The notes beneath the pieces are model-generated. The model did not search any database. It had not been told where the DNA came from and saw nothing but the letters and a program-made list of their open reading frames with translations. Below are positions 1 through 8,200 of a stretch of 64,000 nucleotides of DNA, one piece after another. Location of the stretch: positions 310,001 to 374,000 of the forward strand of contig NZ_CP104209.1 in NCBI RefSeq assembly GCF_025244765.1. Reading direction: 5' to 3'. This stretch comes from Empedobacter stercoris (GTDB lineage: Bacteria; Bacteroidota; Bacteroidia; Flavobacteriales; Weeksellaceae). The first letter of the stretch is position 1; each line of letters begins with the position of its first letter. Position numbers and translations under genes: made by a program.

Positions 1-277
1 AAATCAATTCATATTCACCTGTTGGTTTTTTACGAATTGTAATGGGTTGAATAACGCCTAATGTTTGAATAGAAGCGACTAATTCATCTAAAGCTTTTTT
101 ATCAAAATTAGTTCGTGGTTGCCAAGGATTTGCGGTTATTTTTTCTAAATCTATTTCCAAAATATTTCCAACCAATTTCTTCGCACCTTCATCTTGTGCT
201 GTTTTTACCGTTGGTTCATCTTTTAATAGAGCTGATAATCCACGTCCTAAGCGATTATTTTTATTTGGCTTTGCCAT
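1..277 (-). CDS. parB: Chromosome-partitioning protein ParB, N-terminal part
   Basis: The gene runs off the left edge; only the first 92 codons are present. The translation starts MAKPNKNNRLGRGLSALL, the usual start of chromosomal ParB/Spo0J, and continues into the ParB nuclease-like (CTP-binding) domain with the motif NPWQPR. ParB binds parS and loads SMC, working with ParA in origin segregation. The start ATG lies 5 bases after the parA stop, so parA-parB is an operon. No parS-like palindrome was seen in the window. Confidence 0.93.
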   Translation of the reverse strand, partial: MAKPNKNNRLGRGLSALLKDEPTVKTAQDEGAKKLVGNILEIDLEKITANPWQPRTNFDKKALDELVASIQTLGVIQPITIRKKPTGEYELI

Positions 278-282
278 TTTAT

Positions 283-1056
283 TTAAACTGTATCGTTGTT
301 GTTAATTAAAAATTCACGCGCTAAATTTAAGTAATTTTCTGCACCTTTACTTGCTGCATCGTACTGAATAATTGTTTCGCCAAAACTTGGCGCTTCAGAC
401 AAACGCACATTTCGCGTAATAATTGTTTTGAAAACCATTTGCGGAAAATGATTGTTTACCTCATCTAAAACCTGATTAGATAGGCGTAAACGCGAATCGT
501 ACATTGTCAACAATAAACCTTCAATATCCAATTCTTTGTTGTGGTGTTGTTGAATTCCTTTTATTGTATTTAATAATTTTCCTAATCCTTCTAAAGCAAA
601 ATATTCGCACTGAATAGGAATAATTACAGAATCTGCAGCTGTAAGTGCATTCAAAGTAATCAAGCCAAGTGAAGGCGCACAATCTATAATTATATAATCA
701 TATTGATCTTTGATTTCCGACAACGCAGTTTTTAACATGTATTCGCGGTTCTCGTAATCTACAATTTCAATCTCGGCAGCAACTAAATCTAAATGAGCAG
801 GCATTAAGTCTAAGTTAGGAGATTCTGATTGTAAAATAGCTTCGCTTGCAAGAACTTCATGTTCTAATACTTCATAGGTTCCTGCTTCGATTTCATCCAA
901 ATCAAAACCTAAACCAGATGTTGCATTTGCTTGCGGATCTGCATCAATTAATAAAACTTTTTTCTCTAAAACACCTAAAGAAGCGGCAAGATTTAACGAG
1001 GTTGTCGTTTTTCCTACGCCACCTTTTTGGTTCGCAATAGCAATAATTTTACCCAT
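283..1056 (-). CDS. parA: Chromosome-partitioning ATPase ParA/Soj
   Basis: This 257-residue protein is a typical small chromosomal ParA without an N-terminal DNA-binding extension. The deviant Walker A motif KGGVGKTT is at about residues 10-17, followed by DADPQAN (Walker A') and IIDCAPSLG (Walker B). It is a dimerising ATPase that binds DNA non-specifically and forms the gradient used by ParB-parS complexes. It lies directly upstream of parB on the same strand. parAB usually lies near the replication origin, so this edge may be origin-proximal (inference). Confidence 0.96.
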   Translation of the reverse strand: MGKIIAIANQKGGVGKTTTSLNLAASLGVLEKKVLLIDADPQANATSGLGFDLDEIEAGTYEVLEHEVLASEAILQSESPNLDLMPAHLDLVAAEIEIVDYENREYMLKTALSEIKDQYDYIIIDCAPSLGLITLNALTAADSVIIPIQCEYFALEGLGKLLNTIKGIQQHHNKELDIEGLLLTMYDSRLRLSNQVLDEVNNHFPQMVFKTIITRNVRLSEAPSFGETIIQYDAASKGAENYLNLAREFLINNNDTV

Positions 1057-1224
1057 AATTTACGTTCAAAACGATTTCAAAAATACAATATTTAACCTTG
1101 TTAAACCTTAAAGAAAAAATAAAATTTTGAACAATTGTAGAATATTTAAATTATCGCTAACATTAAGAGTTAACTATTGATAAATTTTAATATTATTTTA
1201 TCTTTTTAACAGAATTAAAAAACA

Positions 1225-1232
1225 TATATTTG
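1225..1232 (+). promoter_or_regulatory. Candidate -7 promoter box for the polyamine operon
   Basis: TATATTTG matches the Bacteroidota -7 consensus TAnnTTTG at every defined position. It lies 40 bases before a 45-codon reading frame and about 240 bases before the decarboxylase gene, implying a long leader. No good -33 TTG is seen at the usual distance. Confidence 0.45.
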
Positions 1233-1271
1233 CGGCAAGTATTTTTATAATTTTTTTAATAAAAAAAGTTG

Positions 1272-1409
1272 ATGAGTTTTAACCTTTTATTCGAAAGCGT
1301 TGAAATTAAAAAAAATCTCAACGCATTACTTTTAATGAATCGAAAAGAGTCTAAGAATTATTCTTTCCCTTTATTGCTTCGCAATGTATATTATGCGATA
1401 CGTCTGTAA
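1272..1409 (+). CDS. Possible 45-residue leader ORF upstream of the decarboxylase gene
   Basis: An ATG-to-TAA frame of 46 codons starts just downstream of the -7 box at 1225 and ends 65 bases before the decarboxylase start. The predicted peptide begins MSFNLLFESVEIKKN, is basic and rich in Leu and Asn, and has no signal peptide or membrane helix. I recognise no family. It could be a regulatory upstream ORF, since polyamine genes are sometimes controlled by leader translation, or a chance frame. Confidence 0.3.
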   Translation: MSFNLLFESVEIKKNLNALLLMNRKESKNYSFPLLLRNVYYAIRL

Positions 1410-1474
1410 TACCCTAAAATTTTTCTCGCAAATTTTTTAGAATTATTCAACACACGTAACATTTATAAAGCATA

Positions 1475-2857
1475 ATGAAAACTAAATACATAGATTTAAT
1501 CACGCAATCATTTGACTTTCCGCAAGATGAATTTGAATTGGATGGAGAGCACTTAAAATTTAATGGAATCGACTTGAAAGCTTTAGTCGAAGAACATGGA
1601 ACACCATTAAAATTTACTTACTTACCAAAAATCTCACAAAACATTCAAAGAGCGAAAGGTTGGTTTGAAAAAGCGCGTGAAGAATTAAACTATGAAGGAA
1701 CTTACAATTATTGTTATTGTACAAAAAGTTCTCACTTTCGTCATATATTAGGCGAAGCATTAAAAAACGATATTCACATCGAGACATCTTCTGCATTTGA
1801 CATTAATATTGTCGAAAATTTGATTAAAGAAGGATTGATTACAGACGATCAATATATCGTTTGTAATGGTTTTAAACGTGAAGAATATGTAGAAAACATT
1901 GCTCGTTTGGTCAATAACGGACATCGCAAAACAATTACAGTTATTGATAATTACGAAGAAGTTGATTTATTTTCGGAAGCTATCGAAGGTGATTTCGAAA
2001 TCGGAATTCGTATTGCATCTGAAGAAGAACCAAAATTCGAGTTTTATACGTCTCGTTTAGGAATAGGATACAAAGACATTGTTCCTTTCTATCAAACAAT
2101 GGTAAAACCAAATGAACGCATTAAATTGAAAATGCTTCATTTCTTTATCAATACAGGAATTAAAGATAATTCATATTATTGGAATGAGTTGACAAAATGT
2201 TTGAGAGTTTATGTAAACCTTAAGAAAGTTTGTCCAGAATTAGATAGTTTGAATATCGGTGGTGGATTTCCAATCAAAAATTCGTTGAATTTCGAATATG
2301 ATTACGAATACATGGCGAAAGAAATCTTGTTGCAAATTAAAATGATTTGTGACGAAGAAGGTATTCCTGTTCCAAATATTTTTACAGAATTTGGATCGTT
2401 TACAGTAGGTGAAAGTGGAGGAGTGATCTACAAAATTCTTTATCAAAAGAAACAAAATGATAAAGAGTATTGGGATATGATCGATTCATCTTTCATGACG
2501 ACTTTACCAGATGCTTGGGCAATTTCAAAACGATTTGTAATGTTGCCAGTTAACCGTTGGTACGATAAATACGAACGTGTATTATTAGGTGGTTTAACGT
2601 GTGATTCTGACGATTATTATAACTCAGAACAACATGTAAATGCTATTTATTTGCCAAAATACGATCAAGCAAAACCATTGTATATTGGTTTCTTTAATAC
2701 AGGAGCGTATCAAGATAATATCAGTGGATTTGGTGGAATAAATCACTGTTTGATTCCTCAGCCAAAATATATTTTGATTGATGAAAACTACGAAGCAAAA
2801 GTGTATTCAGAAGAACAAACACACCAAGATGTGTTGAATACATTGGGATATAAATAA
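1475..2857 (+). CDS. speA: Fold-type III PLP decarboxylase, annotated as arginine decarboxylase in relatives
   Basis: This 460-residue protein belongs to the alanine racemase/ornithine decarboxylase fold III group. The PLP lysine is probably K84 in YCTKSSHF, the phosphate-binding glycine loop is IGGG at 261-264, and the conserved active-site cysteine motif is CDSDD at 376-380. It is much shorter than classical SpeA of E. coli (about 650 residues). Flavobacterial proteins of this type are usually called arginine decarboxylase, making agmatine from arginine, but a related basic substrate cannot be excluded. A deoxyhypusine-synthase-like gene follows after 31 bases, supporting a polyamine role. 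No agmatinase gene is adjacent. Confidence 0.8.
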   Translation: MKTKYIDLITQSFDFPQDEFELDGEHLKFNGIDLKALVEEHGTPLKFTYLPKISQNIQRAKGWFEKAREELNYEGTYNYCYCTKSSHFRHILGEALKNDIHIETSSAFDINIVENLIKEGLITDDQYIVCNGFKREEYVENIARLVNNGHRKTITVIDNYEEVDLFSEAIEGDFEIGIRIASEEEPKFEFYTSRLGIGYKDIVPFYQTMVKPNERIKLKMLHFFINTGIKDNSYYWNELTKCLRVYVNLKKVCPELDSLNIGGGFPIKNSLNFEYDYEYMAKEILLQIKMICDEEGIPVPNIFTEFGSFTVGESGGVIYKILYQKKQNDKEYWDMIDSSFMTTLPDAWAISKRFVMLPVNRWYDKYERVLLGGLTCDSDDYYNSEQHVNAIYLPKYDQAKPLYIGFFNTGAYQDNISGFGGINHCLIPQPKYILIDENYEAKVYSEEQTHQDVLNTLGYK

Positions 2858-2888
2858 TTAGAATTTTAATAAAATAAAAACAAATAAA

Positions 2889-3863
2889 ATGAGTAAAGGA
2901 CCAATCAGTCAGTTTATAGAGCACAACTATAGACACTTTAATGCAGCTGCATTAGTAGATGCAGCTAAAGGATATGAAGCGCATTTAGAAGATGGGGGAA
3001 AAATGTTAATTTCTATGGGAGGTGCAATGAGTACTGCTGAATTAGGAATTTCATTAGCTGAAATGATTCGTCAAGATAAAGTTCAATTTATATCTTGTAC
3101 AGGAGCTAACTTAGAAGAGGATGTGATGAACTTAGTGGCTCATTCTCATTACAAAAGAGTGCCAAATTATAGAGATTTAACTCCAGAACAAGAAAGAGAA
3201 TTATTAGATAATCATTATAACCGTGTAACAGATACATGTATTCCTGAAGAGGAAGCATTCCGTCGTTTACAAAAACATTTAGAAGATGTTTGGCATGCTG
3301 CTGAAGCAAAAGGTGAACGTTATTTTCCACACGAATTTTTATATCAAGTAGTTAACTCAGGTGTTTTAGAGCAATACTATGAAATTGATCCTAAAGATTC
3401 TTGGATTGTTGCTGCGGCTGAGAAAAACTTACCAATCGTTGTTCCAGGATGGGAGGATTCGACTTGTGGAAATATCTTTACTTCAAACGTAATTAAAGGT
3501 AATTTGAACGTACATACAGTAAAATCTGGTATCGAATACATGATTTATTTAACAGAATGGTACCGTGCAAATTCTGATGGAAAAGGAGTAGGGTTCTTCC
3601 AAATTGCGGGTGGTATCTCAGGAGATTTCCCTATTTGTGTAGTTCCAATGATGTACCAAGATTTAGAATGGACTGATGTTCCGTTCTGGGCATATTTCTG
3701 TCAGATTTCTGATTCTACAACATCTTACGGTTCTTATTCAGGAGCAGTTCCTAACGAAAAAATTACATGGGGTAAATTAGATGTTGATACACCAAAATAT
3801 ATGATCGAATCTGATGCGACAATCGTTGCACCATTGATTTTTAATTACATTTTAGGAAACTAA
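2889..3863 (+). CDS. Deoxyhypusine synthase-like polyamine enzyme
   Basis: The 324-residue protein matches the deoxyhypusine synthase family, which transfers an aminobutyl group through an enzyme-lysine imine using NAD. The catalytic lysine is probably K296 in TWGKLDV, equivalent to the WGK motif of the eukaryotic enzyme. Bacteria lack the eIF5A substrate. Known bacterial members make homospermidine or related polyamines. It is co-transcribed with the upstream decarboxylase. Its terminator (arms 3889-3896 and 5348-5355) has been split by an insertion sequence just after the stop codon. The exact substrate is unknown. Confidence 0.85.
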   Translation: MSKGPISQFIEHNYRHFNAAALVDAAKGYEAHLEDGGKMLISMGGAMSTAELGISLAEMIRQDKVQFISCTGANLEEDVMNLVAHSHYKRVPNYRDLTPEQERELLDNHYNRVTDTCIPEEEAFRRLQKHLEDVWHAAEAKGERYFPHEFLYQVVNSGVLEQYYEIDPKDSWIVAAAEKNLPIVVPGWEDSTCGNIFTSNVIKGNLNVHTVKSGIEYMIYLTEWYRANSDGKGVGFFQIAGGISGDFPICVVPMMYQDLEWTDVPFWAYFCQISDSTTSYGSYSGAVPNEKITWGKLDVDTPKYMIESDATIVAPLIFNYILGN

Positions 3864-3904
3864 GATTAAATTTTCAACAAATAAAAAAGCCACTTCTATT
3901 ACAC

Positions 3905-3942
3905 TGCCCCCAAAAAGTTAGACACTTTTGGGGGCATTTTTT
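3905..3942 (+). terminator. Terminator-like hairpin at the left end of the IS
   Basis: Arms TGCCCCCAAAAAGT and ACTTTTGGGGGCA pair with one bulged A around a short loop. Six T residues follow, and then directly the OrfA ATG at 3943. This has the form of an intrinsic terminator and probably shields the transposase gene from outside transcription, or masks its start in read-through RNA. It is also present in the other two copies. Confidence 0.7.
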
Positions 3943-4479
3943 ATGACAAGAAAAGTAAAATATGGTGTAGCATTTAAGTTACGCTGTGTGAAAGAAGTTT
4001 TAGAAAAACATCGAACAATACGTTCAATTAGTAAAAAAGAAAATATACATGCTTCTTTATTAAAGAAATGGGTTTCTGATTATCATAATCAAGGAATTTC
4101 AGGTATAGAACCTAAAAAAAACCAAACGTATAGCGTTGAATTTAAGTTGAAAGTTATTAAGACTATAACCAAACAGTTTCTTAGTTTGCGTGAAGCACGC
4201 TTGAAATTTAATATTCCAAGTGAATCGGTTATTATAAAATGGCAAAAAGATTTTGCTACCTTTGGAATAGACGGATTAAAACCCAAACCAAAAGGCCGTC
4301 CCAAGACTATGAGCACATCTAAGGGTGGACCTAAAAAATCGAAACAACCGTTAACAAGAGAAGAAGAACTATTGTTGGAGATTGAACGTTTACGTTGTGA
4401 AGTTGCACTCTTAAAAAAGTTCAATGCCTTAATTCAAGCCGAGGAAGAAAAACAAAAGAAACTTGGACGCAAGCCATAA
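3943..4479 (+). CDS. IS3-family transposase OrfA (copy 1)
   Basis: OrfA has 178 residues from the ATG at 3943. An in-frame TTG at 3928 lies inside the hairpin and is a less likely start. It carries two helix-turn-helix segments (about residues 5-55 and 60-115) and a C-terminal coiled-coil with the leucine-zipper-like stretch LLLEIERLRCEVALLKKFNA, as in IS150 OrfA. The heptamer A AAA AAG at 4413-4419, in frame near the 3' end, is the standard -1 frameshift site of this family and leads into OrfB. OrfA binds the terminal repeats and regulates transposition. Confidence 0.92.
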   Translation: MTRKVKYGVAFKLRCVKEVLEKHRTIRSISKKENIHASLLKKWVSDYHNQGISGIEPKKNQTYSVEFKLKVIKTITKQFLSLREARLKFNIPSESVIIKWQKDFATFGIDGLKPKPKGRPKTMSTSKGGPKKSKQPLTREEELLLEIERLRCEVALLKKFNALIQAEEEKQKKLGRKP

Positions 4480-4529
4480 ATGAATTAAGGCCAGAATTTC
4501 ATCTAAATTTACTTTTAGATTGTACACAT

Positions 4530-5309
4530 ATGGCTAGAAGCAGCTTTTACTATCATATTTCACGTAGTAAAACAGATAAATACGAGGAATTAAAACTTAA
4601 GATAAAATCCATTTATCATCAGCATAAAGGGCGATATGGCTATCGACGAATTACCGATGAATTAAGAAAATCAGGAACTATCATCAATCATAAAACTGTT
4701 CTTAAACTGATGAATAGCTTAGGATTAAAGAGTTTGATTCGAAGAAAAAAATACAAATCTTACAAAGGAGAACAAGGAAAGATTGCACCAAACATCTTGC
4801 AAAGAGCATTTAAGGCTGATAAACCCAACCAAAAATGGGTAACAGATGTTACCGAGTTTAAAGTAAAAGATAAAAAACTATATTTATCACCGATAATGGA
4901 TCTGTACAATCAAGAAATTATCAGCTATGAGTTAAGCGAACGACCTGTTTTTAATCAAGTAACTCAAATGCTTAAAAAGGCATTTAAAATAACGAAAGAC
5001 ACTAAAGATTTGATATTACATTCAGATCAAGGATGGCAATATCAAATGAAACAATATCAGGCTTTATTAAATGAAAAAGGAATCATACAAAGTATGAGTA
5101 GAAAAGGAAATTGCTTAGATAATGCTATTATCGAGAATTTCTTCGGAATACTGAAATCGGAACTATTTTATTTACAAAAATTTAATTCTATTGAAGAGCT
5201 AAAAAAAGAAATAAAACAATACATTTACTATTACAATAACGATAGAATAAAATCGAACTTAAATAAAATGAGCCCGATACAATATCGAACTCATTTTTAT
5301 AATTATTAA
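4530..5309 (+). CDS. IS3-family transposase OrfB, rve integrase core (copy 1)
   Basis: The ATG-initiated product has 259 residues, but the frame is open back to 4401 so that frameshifting at 4413-4419 gives an OrfAB fusion of about 455 residues. An HTH_21 region (residues 15-70) precedes the rve core. The catalytic triad is D106 (VTDVTEF), D166 (LHSDQGW) and E202 (IIENFFG), giving the DD(35)E spacing of the family. It cuts and joins IS ends by copy-out/paste-in transposition. Its protein is identical to that of copy 2, suggesting recent spread. Confidence 0.95.
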   Translation: MARSSFYYHISRSKTDKYEELKLKIKSIYHQHKGRYGYRRITDELRKSGTIINHKTVLKLMNSLGLKSLIRRKKYKSYKGEQGKIAPNILQRAFKADKPNQKWVTDVTEFKVKDKKLYLSPIMDLYNQEIISYELSERPVFNQVTQMLKKAFKITKDTKDLILHSDQGWQYQMKQYQALLNEKGIIQSMSRKGNCLDNAIIENFFGILKSELFYLQKFNSIEELKKEIKQYIYYYNNDRIKSNLNKMSPIQYRTHFYNY

Positions 5310-5377
5310 TTTTTAATCTGTCCAAACTTTTGGGTGCAGTCTATATTGAAGTGGCTTTATATATCCATTGATTTTTA

Positions 5378-6265
5378 TTAGCTAATTCTTATAGGATATC
5401 CTGATATTCCTTCAATTACAATTTTTGGATTTTGTTTTAACAAAACGATTAATTGTCTTAATTTTTCTGCATTTGTATCAGAATTAAACATATCATCGTG
5501 CATCAAAATTACCAAATGATTTTTTTCAAATGTTTTATTTTGATCCAAACGGTTTACAATACCATTGTAGATATTTTCGGGAGAAGTTAAGCCCTCTTGG
5601 TTGCGGTTCCATTCATAATCCCAACCATAAATATAATATTGATTTTTGGCGATTAAATCAGCAGTTGGAATTGCATTTTTCATAGGGTCGTCTCTTTTAC
5701 GTTTATTCAAACGCCACGTATTGCGTGCAGGCAAACGAACCCAGCGCGAATGTATGTCCAAAACCACTTCATTTTTGCGAATATCTTCATAAACTTGTTC
5801 CGGTATGCTGTAAAAAGTTTTGTATTTGTTTCGTGCATGAGAAAAAGTATGATTGGCAATTTCTACATTCGGATTTGCTTTATAATCTTCTACATTTTGT
5901 TTCAAATCTTTTGTAAAAGCATTAAAACCAACCAAGAAAACAGTTCCTTTTACATTTTCTTCTGTTAATATTTTATTGATATTTTTACTTCCTTTGTAAG
6001 GACCATCATCAAATGTTAAATAAACATATTGTTTTGTCGAATCAACTTTTTGCAGTTTTTCAGCTTTAACAATTGTGTCTAATTGTAACAAAGAAGAGTC
6101 AATTTTTACGGTATAAATAGAATCGACATCATCTTGCAAAATTTCTTTCGGTTCAGAAATTGAAGTTTGATTTTGAACGGAATGATTTTCGTTTTTACAC
6201 GAAAAAATGACAAGTAAAAAGGCGATTACGAAAACATTTTTTAGATGTTTATTTGTTTTGAACAT
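5378..6265 (-). CDS. Polysaccharide deacetylase family lipoprotein
   Basis: The 295-residue protein starts with a lipoprotein signal peptide ending at C23 (VIFSC). A NodB-homology domain follows from about residue 78: TFDDGPY at 84-90 supplies the catalytic base and one metal aspartate, HTFSH at 139-143 gives the metal histidines, RLPAR is at 177-181 and LMHDD at 254-258 near the C-terminus. It probably removes acetyl groups from peptidoglycan or an N-acetylated surface glycan in the periplasm. It is convergent with the polyamine operon, and the terminator they shared is split by the IS. Confidence 0.88.
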   Translation of the reverse strand: MFKTNKHLKNVFVIAFLLVIFSCKNENHSVQNQTSISEPKEILQDDVDSIYTVKIDSSLLQLDTIVKAEKLQKVDSTKQYVYLTFDDGPYKGSKNINKILTEENVKGTVFLVGFNAFTKDLKQNVEDYKANPNVEIANHTFSHARNKYKTFYSIPEQVYEDIRKNEVVLDIHSRWVRLPARNTWRLNKRKRDDPMKNAIPTADLIAKNQYYIYGWDYEWNRNQEGLTSPENIYNGIVNRLDQNKTFEKNHLVILMHDDMFNSDTNAEKLRQLIVLLKQNPKIVIEGISGYPIRIS

Positions 6266-6343
6266 TGGTTATTTAGGTTTTTTGCGAAATTAATAATTTA
6301 ATGTGATTTGAATGTTAAATAATTGATGTTATTTATAAGATTA

Positions 6344-7159
6344 TTAAGTATTTACGGTTTTTAATTGTTGTAGATATTGTTTAATTATTTGATTTACACC
6401 ATCTTCATCATTTGAAGGAGCGCTAAAATTTGCAATTGCCTTAATAGAAGGATGTGCATTTTCCATAGCAAAACTATATTTTGCCAAATTTAGCATTTCG
6501 TAATCATTCATAAAATCGCCAAAAACAATGATTTCTTCAGACGAAATATGTAATTTATTCATCAATGCTCGTAATGCGACACCTTTATTTGATTTTTTGT
6601 TCATAACATCTAACCAAACATCACCTGAAACAACTACTTTAAGGCCATGTTTTTCAAAATTGATTAATCTTGGAAAAACATGATGTTCTGTTCCTCCTTG
6701 ATGATTTACCGCTATTTTAATGAATTGTTCGTTTTCGATTTGTGTTAAATCTTCAACCCAAACATTTTTGTCGTAAAAATTTTTAAAATATTCTAAAAAC
6801 GTTTCATCTTTCGATTCAACATAAGCGGCATTTTTTCCTGCTAAAACAAGATGAGCACCATCAATTTTTCGAACTTCTTCAATGATTTCTTTTATTATAG
6901 ATTTATCCAATTCATCAACAAAAACTTCTTGACCTTTATACGTTACATAAGTACCGTTTTCGGCAATAACCGCTAATTCATCTTTTATATGCTCAAAATA
7001 GTTGATTATGCTATAATATTGGCGTCCACTTGCAGGCACAAATAGGATGTTATTTTGTTTTAATTCTTCATAGATTGTATAGAATTCAGGATTTAATGAA
7101 TGATCTGAACGTAATAAAGTTCCATCCATATCAGTCACTATTAATTTTATATTTTGCAT
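6344..7159 (-). CDS. Cof-type HAD-IIB family hydrolase
   Basis: At 271 residues it has the full Cof/HAD-IIB pattern: DMDGTLL at residues 10-16 with nucleophile D10 and acid/base D12, a C2-type cap in the middle, the conserved SNKGVALRAL lysine region, and GDFMNDYEML near residue 220. Such enzymes are cytoplasmic phosphatases acting on sugar phosphates, nucleotides, FMN or PLP. The substrate cannot be told from sequence. It lies downstream of terC on the same strand but is separated by a strong terminator. Confidence 0.9.
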   Translation of the reverse strand: MQNIKLIVTDMDGTLLRSDHSLNPEFYTIYEELKQNNILFVPASGRQYYSIINYFEHIKDELAVIAENGTYVTYKGQEVFVDELDKSIIKEIIEEVRKIDGAHLVLAGKNAAYVESKDETFLEYFKNFYDKNVWVEDLTQIENEQFIKIAVNHQGGTEHHVFPRLINFEKHGLKVVVSGDVWLDVMNKKSNKGVALRALMNKLHISSEEIIVFGDFMNDYEMLNLAKYSFAMENAHPSIKAIANFSAPSNDEDGVNQIIKQYLQQLKTVNT

Positions 7160-7175
7160 TGATTTTATTGAATAA

Positions 7176-7199
7176 AAAAGGCCTCTTAGTTGAGGCCTT
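7176..7199 (-). terminator. Intrinsic terminator after the TerC gene
   Basis: Arms AAGGCCTC and GAGGCCTT enclose a 5-base loop. On the minus strand they are followed by a T-rich tract, just after the TerC stop at 7208 and before the HAD hydrolase start. Confidence 0.85.
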
Positions 7200-7207
7200 A
7201 AAGATAG

Positions 7208-8014
7208 TTATAAATTCTTGTTTTGTTCTTCTGCATCGCCAACCATATTTCGAATAACACCAGGATTTGAATGTTTTTTCTTCATTCTCAAATTTAAGAA
7301 TTCAACCAAAACTGAGAATCCCATTGCGAAATAAATGTATCCTTTCGAAATGTGTTGATCAAATCCTTCTGCTAATAGCGAAACACCGATTAACAATAAG
7401 AATGATAATGCTAACATCTTAACTGTTGGATGATCATTTACAAATTTAGAAACAGCGCTTGCCGACAACATCATTACAGCTACTGCGATGACAACTGCAG
7501 CAATCATTACTTCGATATGTTCTGCCATACCAACTGCTGTAATCACCGAGTCTAAAGAGAAGACAATGTCTAAAATTAAGATTTGAATAATTGTACCAGC
7601 AAAAGAATGTACTTTTACTTTTCCTTCGTTTTCTTCTACGCCTTCTATTTTGTGATGAATTTCAACGGTTGATTTATAAATTAAGAATAGACCTCCAATT
7701 AATAGGATCAAATCACGCCCAGAAATTGCTAATTTCTCTACCCATTCAATTGATGTTATTCCAATCCAATCGCCAATATTAAATAACGGTGTCGTAAGAC
7801 TCATCACCCAACTTAGCGAAAACAATAAGATAACACGTGTAAACATGGCTAAGAATAAACCAAGTTGTTGTGCTTTTTTCTGTTGATGTGCAGGTAATTT
7901 TCCTGATAAAATAGAGATAAAAACAATATTATCGATTCCTAAAACAATCTCTAACATCGTTAATGTAAACAATGCAATTAATGCATCGGGTTGTAAAAAA
8001 ATACTAAAATCCAT
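7208..8014 (-). CDS. TerC family integral membrane protein
   Basis: The 268-residue polytopic protein has about seven to eight membrane helices and both TerC signatures: an acidic motif in the first helix (LEIVLGIDNIVFI, about residues 21-33) and FSLDSVITAVGM in the middle. TerC/Alx/MeeF-type proteins export manganese or help load metals onto exported proteins. The C-terminal cytoplasmic tail is basic and then acidic. The link to tellurite is historical, and no ter genes are nearby. Confidence 0.9.
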   Translation of the reverse strand: MDFSIFLQPDALIALFTLTMLEIVLGIDNIVFISILSGKLPAHQQKKAQQLGLFLAMFTRVILLFSLSWVMSLTTPLFNIGDWIGITSIEWVEKLAISGRDLILLIGGLFLIYKSTVEIHHKIEGVEENEGKVKVHSFAGTIIQILILDIVFSLDSVITAVGMAEHIEVMIAAVVIAVAVMMLSASAVSKFVNDHPTVKMLALSFLLLIGVSLLAEGFDQHISKGYIYFAMGFSVLVEFLNLRMKKKHSNPGVIRNMVGDAEEQNKNL

Positions 8015-8178
8015 TGATAATTTTTTAAAAAAAACGAAAATACAACGAGATTGATATTTAATTTTATGTAAATAATTATTTAATGTTAATTTAATGTTAA
8101 TTTAATATTGACTTCATAATAGAGTTTTATTAGTAAATAATTCATTCAAAAAGCTATTTACAATCAAGAATTTAATTC

Positions 8179-8186
8179 TACTTTTG
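8179..8186 (+). promoter_or_regulatory. -7 promoter box for the EamA transporter gene
   Basis: TACTTTTG matches TAnnTTTG and ends 14 bases before the ATG at 8201, giving a very short leader. No -33 TTG is apparent at the expected spacing. Confidence 0.45.
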
Positions 8187-8200
8187 CCAAAAAGCTAAAG

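Larger units (their letters stand above)
3900..5343 (+). mobile_element. IS3-family (IS150-type) insertion sequence, copy 1
   Basis: The element is 1,444 bp. Its ends are TACACTGCCCCC and GCAGTCTA, and 18 of 22 bases match in the inverted repeats that start at ACTGC. It is flanked by the 3-bp direct repeat TAT (3897-3899 and 5344-5346). It encodes OrfA and OrfB joined by a -1 slippery heptamer. Removing it restores a hairpin with arms GCCACTTC and GAAGTGGC around a TATT loop, with A and T runs outside. The element therefore sits in the loop of the terminator between two convergent genes. Two further copies of identical length are at 27855 and 39566. Confidence 0.95.

Noticed and set aside
1-1474. 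parS site or replication origin near parAB
   Set aside because: No parS-like palindrome or DnaA-box cluster was seen in the visible part.
4089-4424. 111-codon minus-strand frame inside the IS OrfA, also in the other copies
   Set aside because: It is a shadow of OrfA that recurs only because the element recurs; no start signal or protein family fits.
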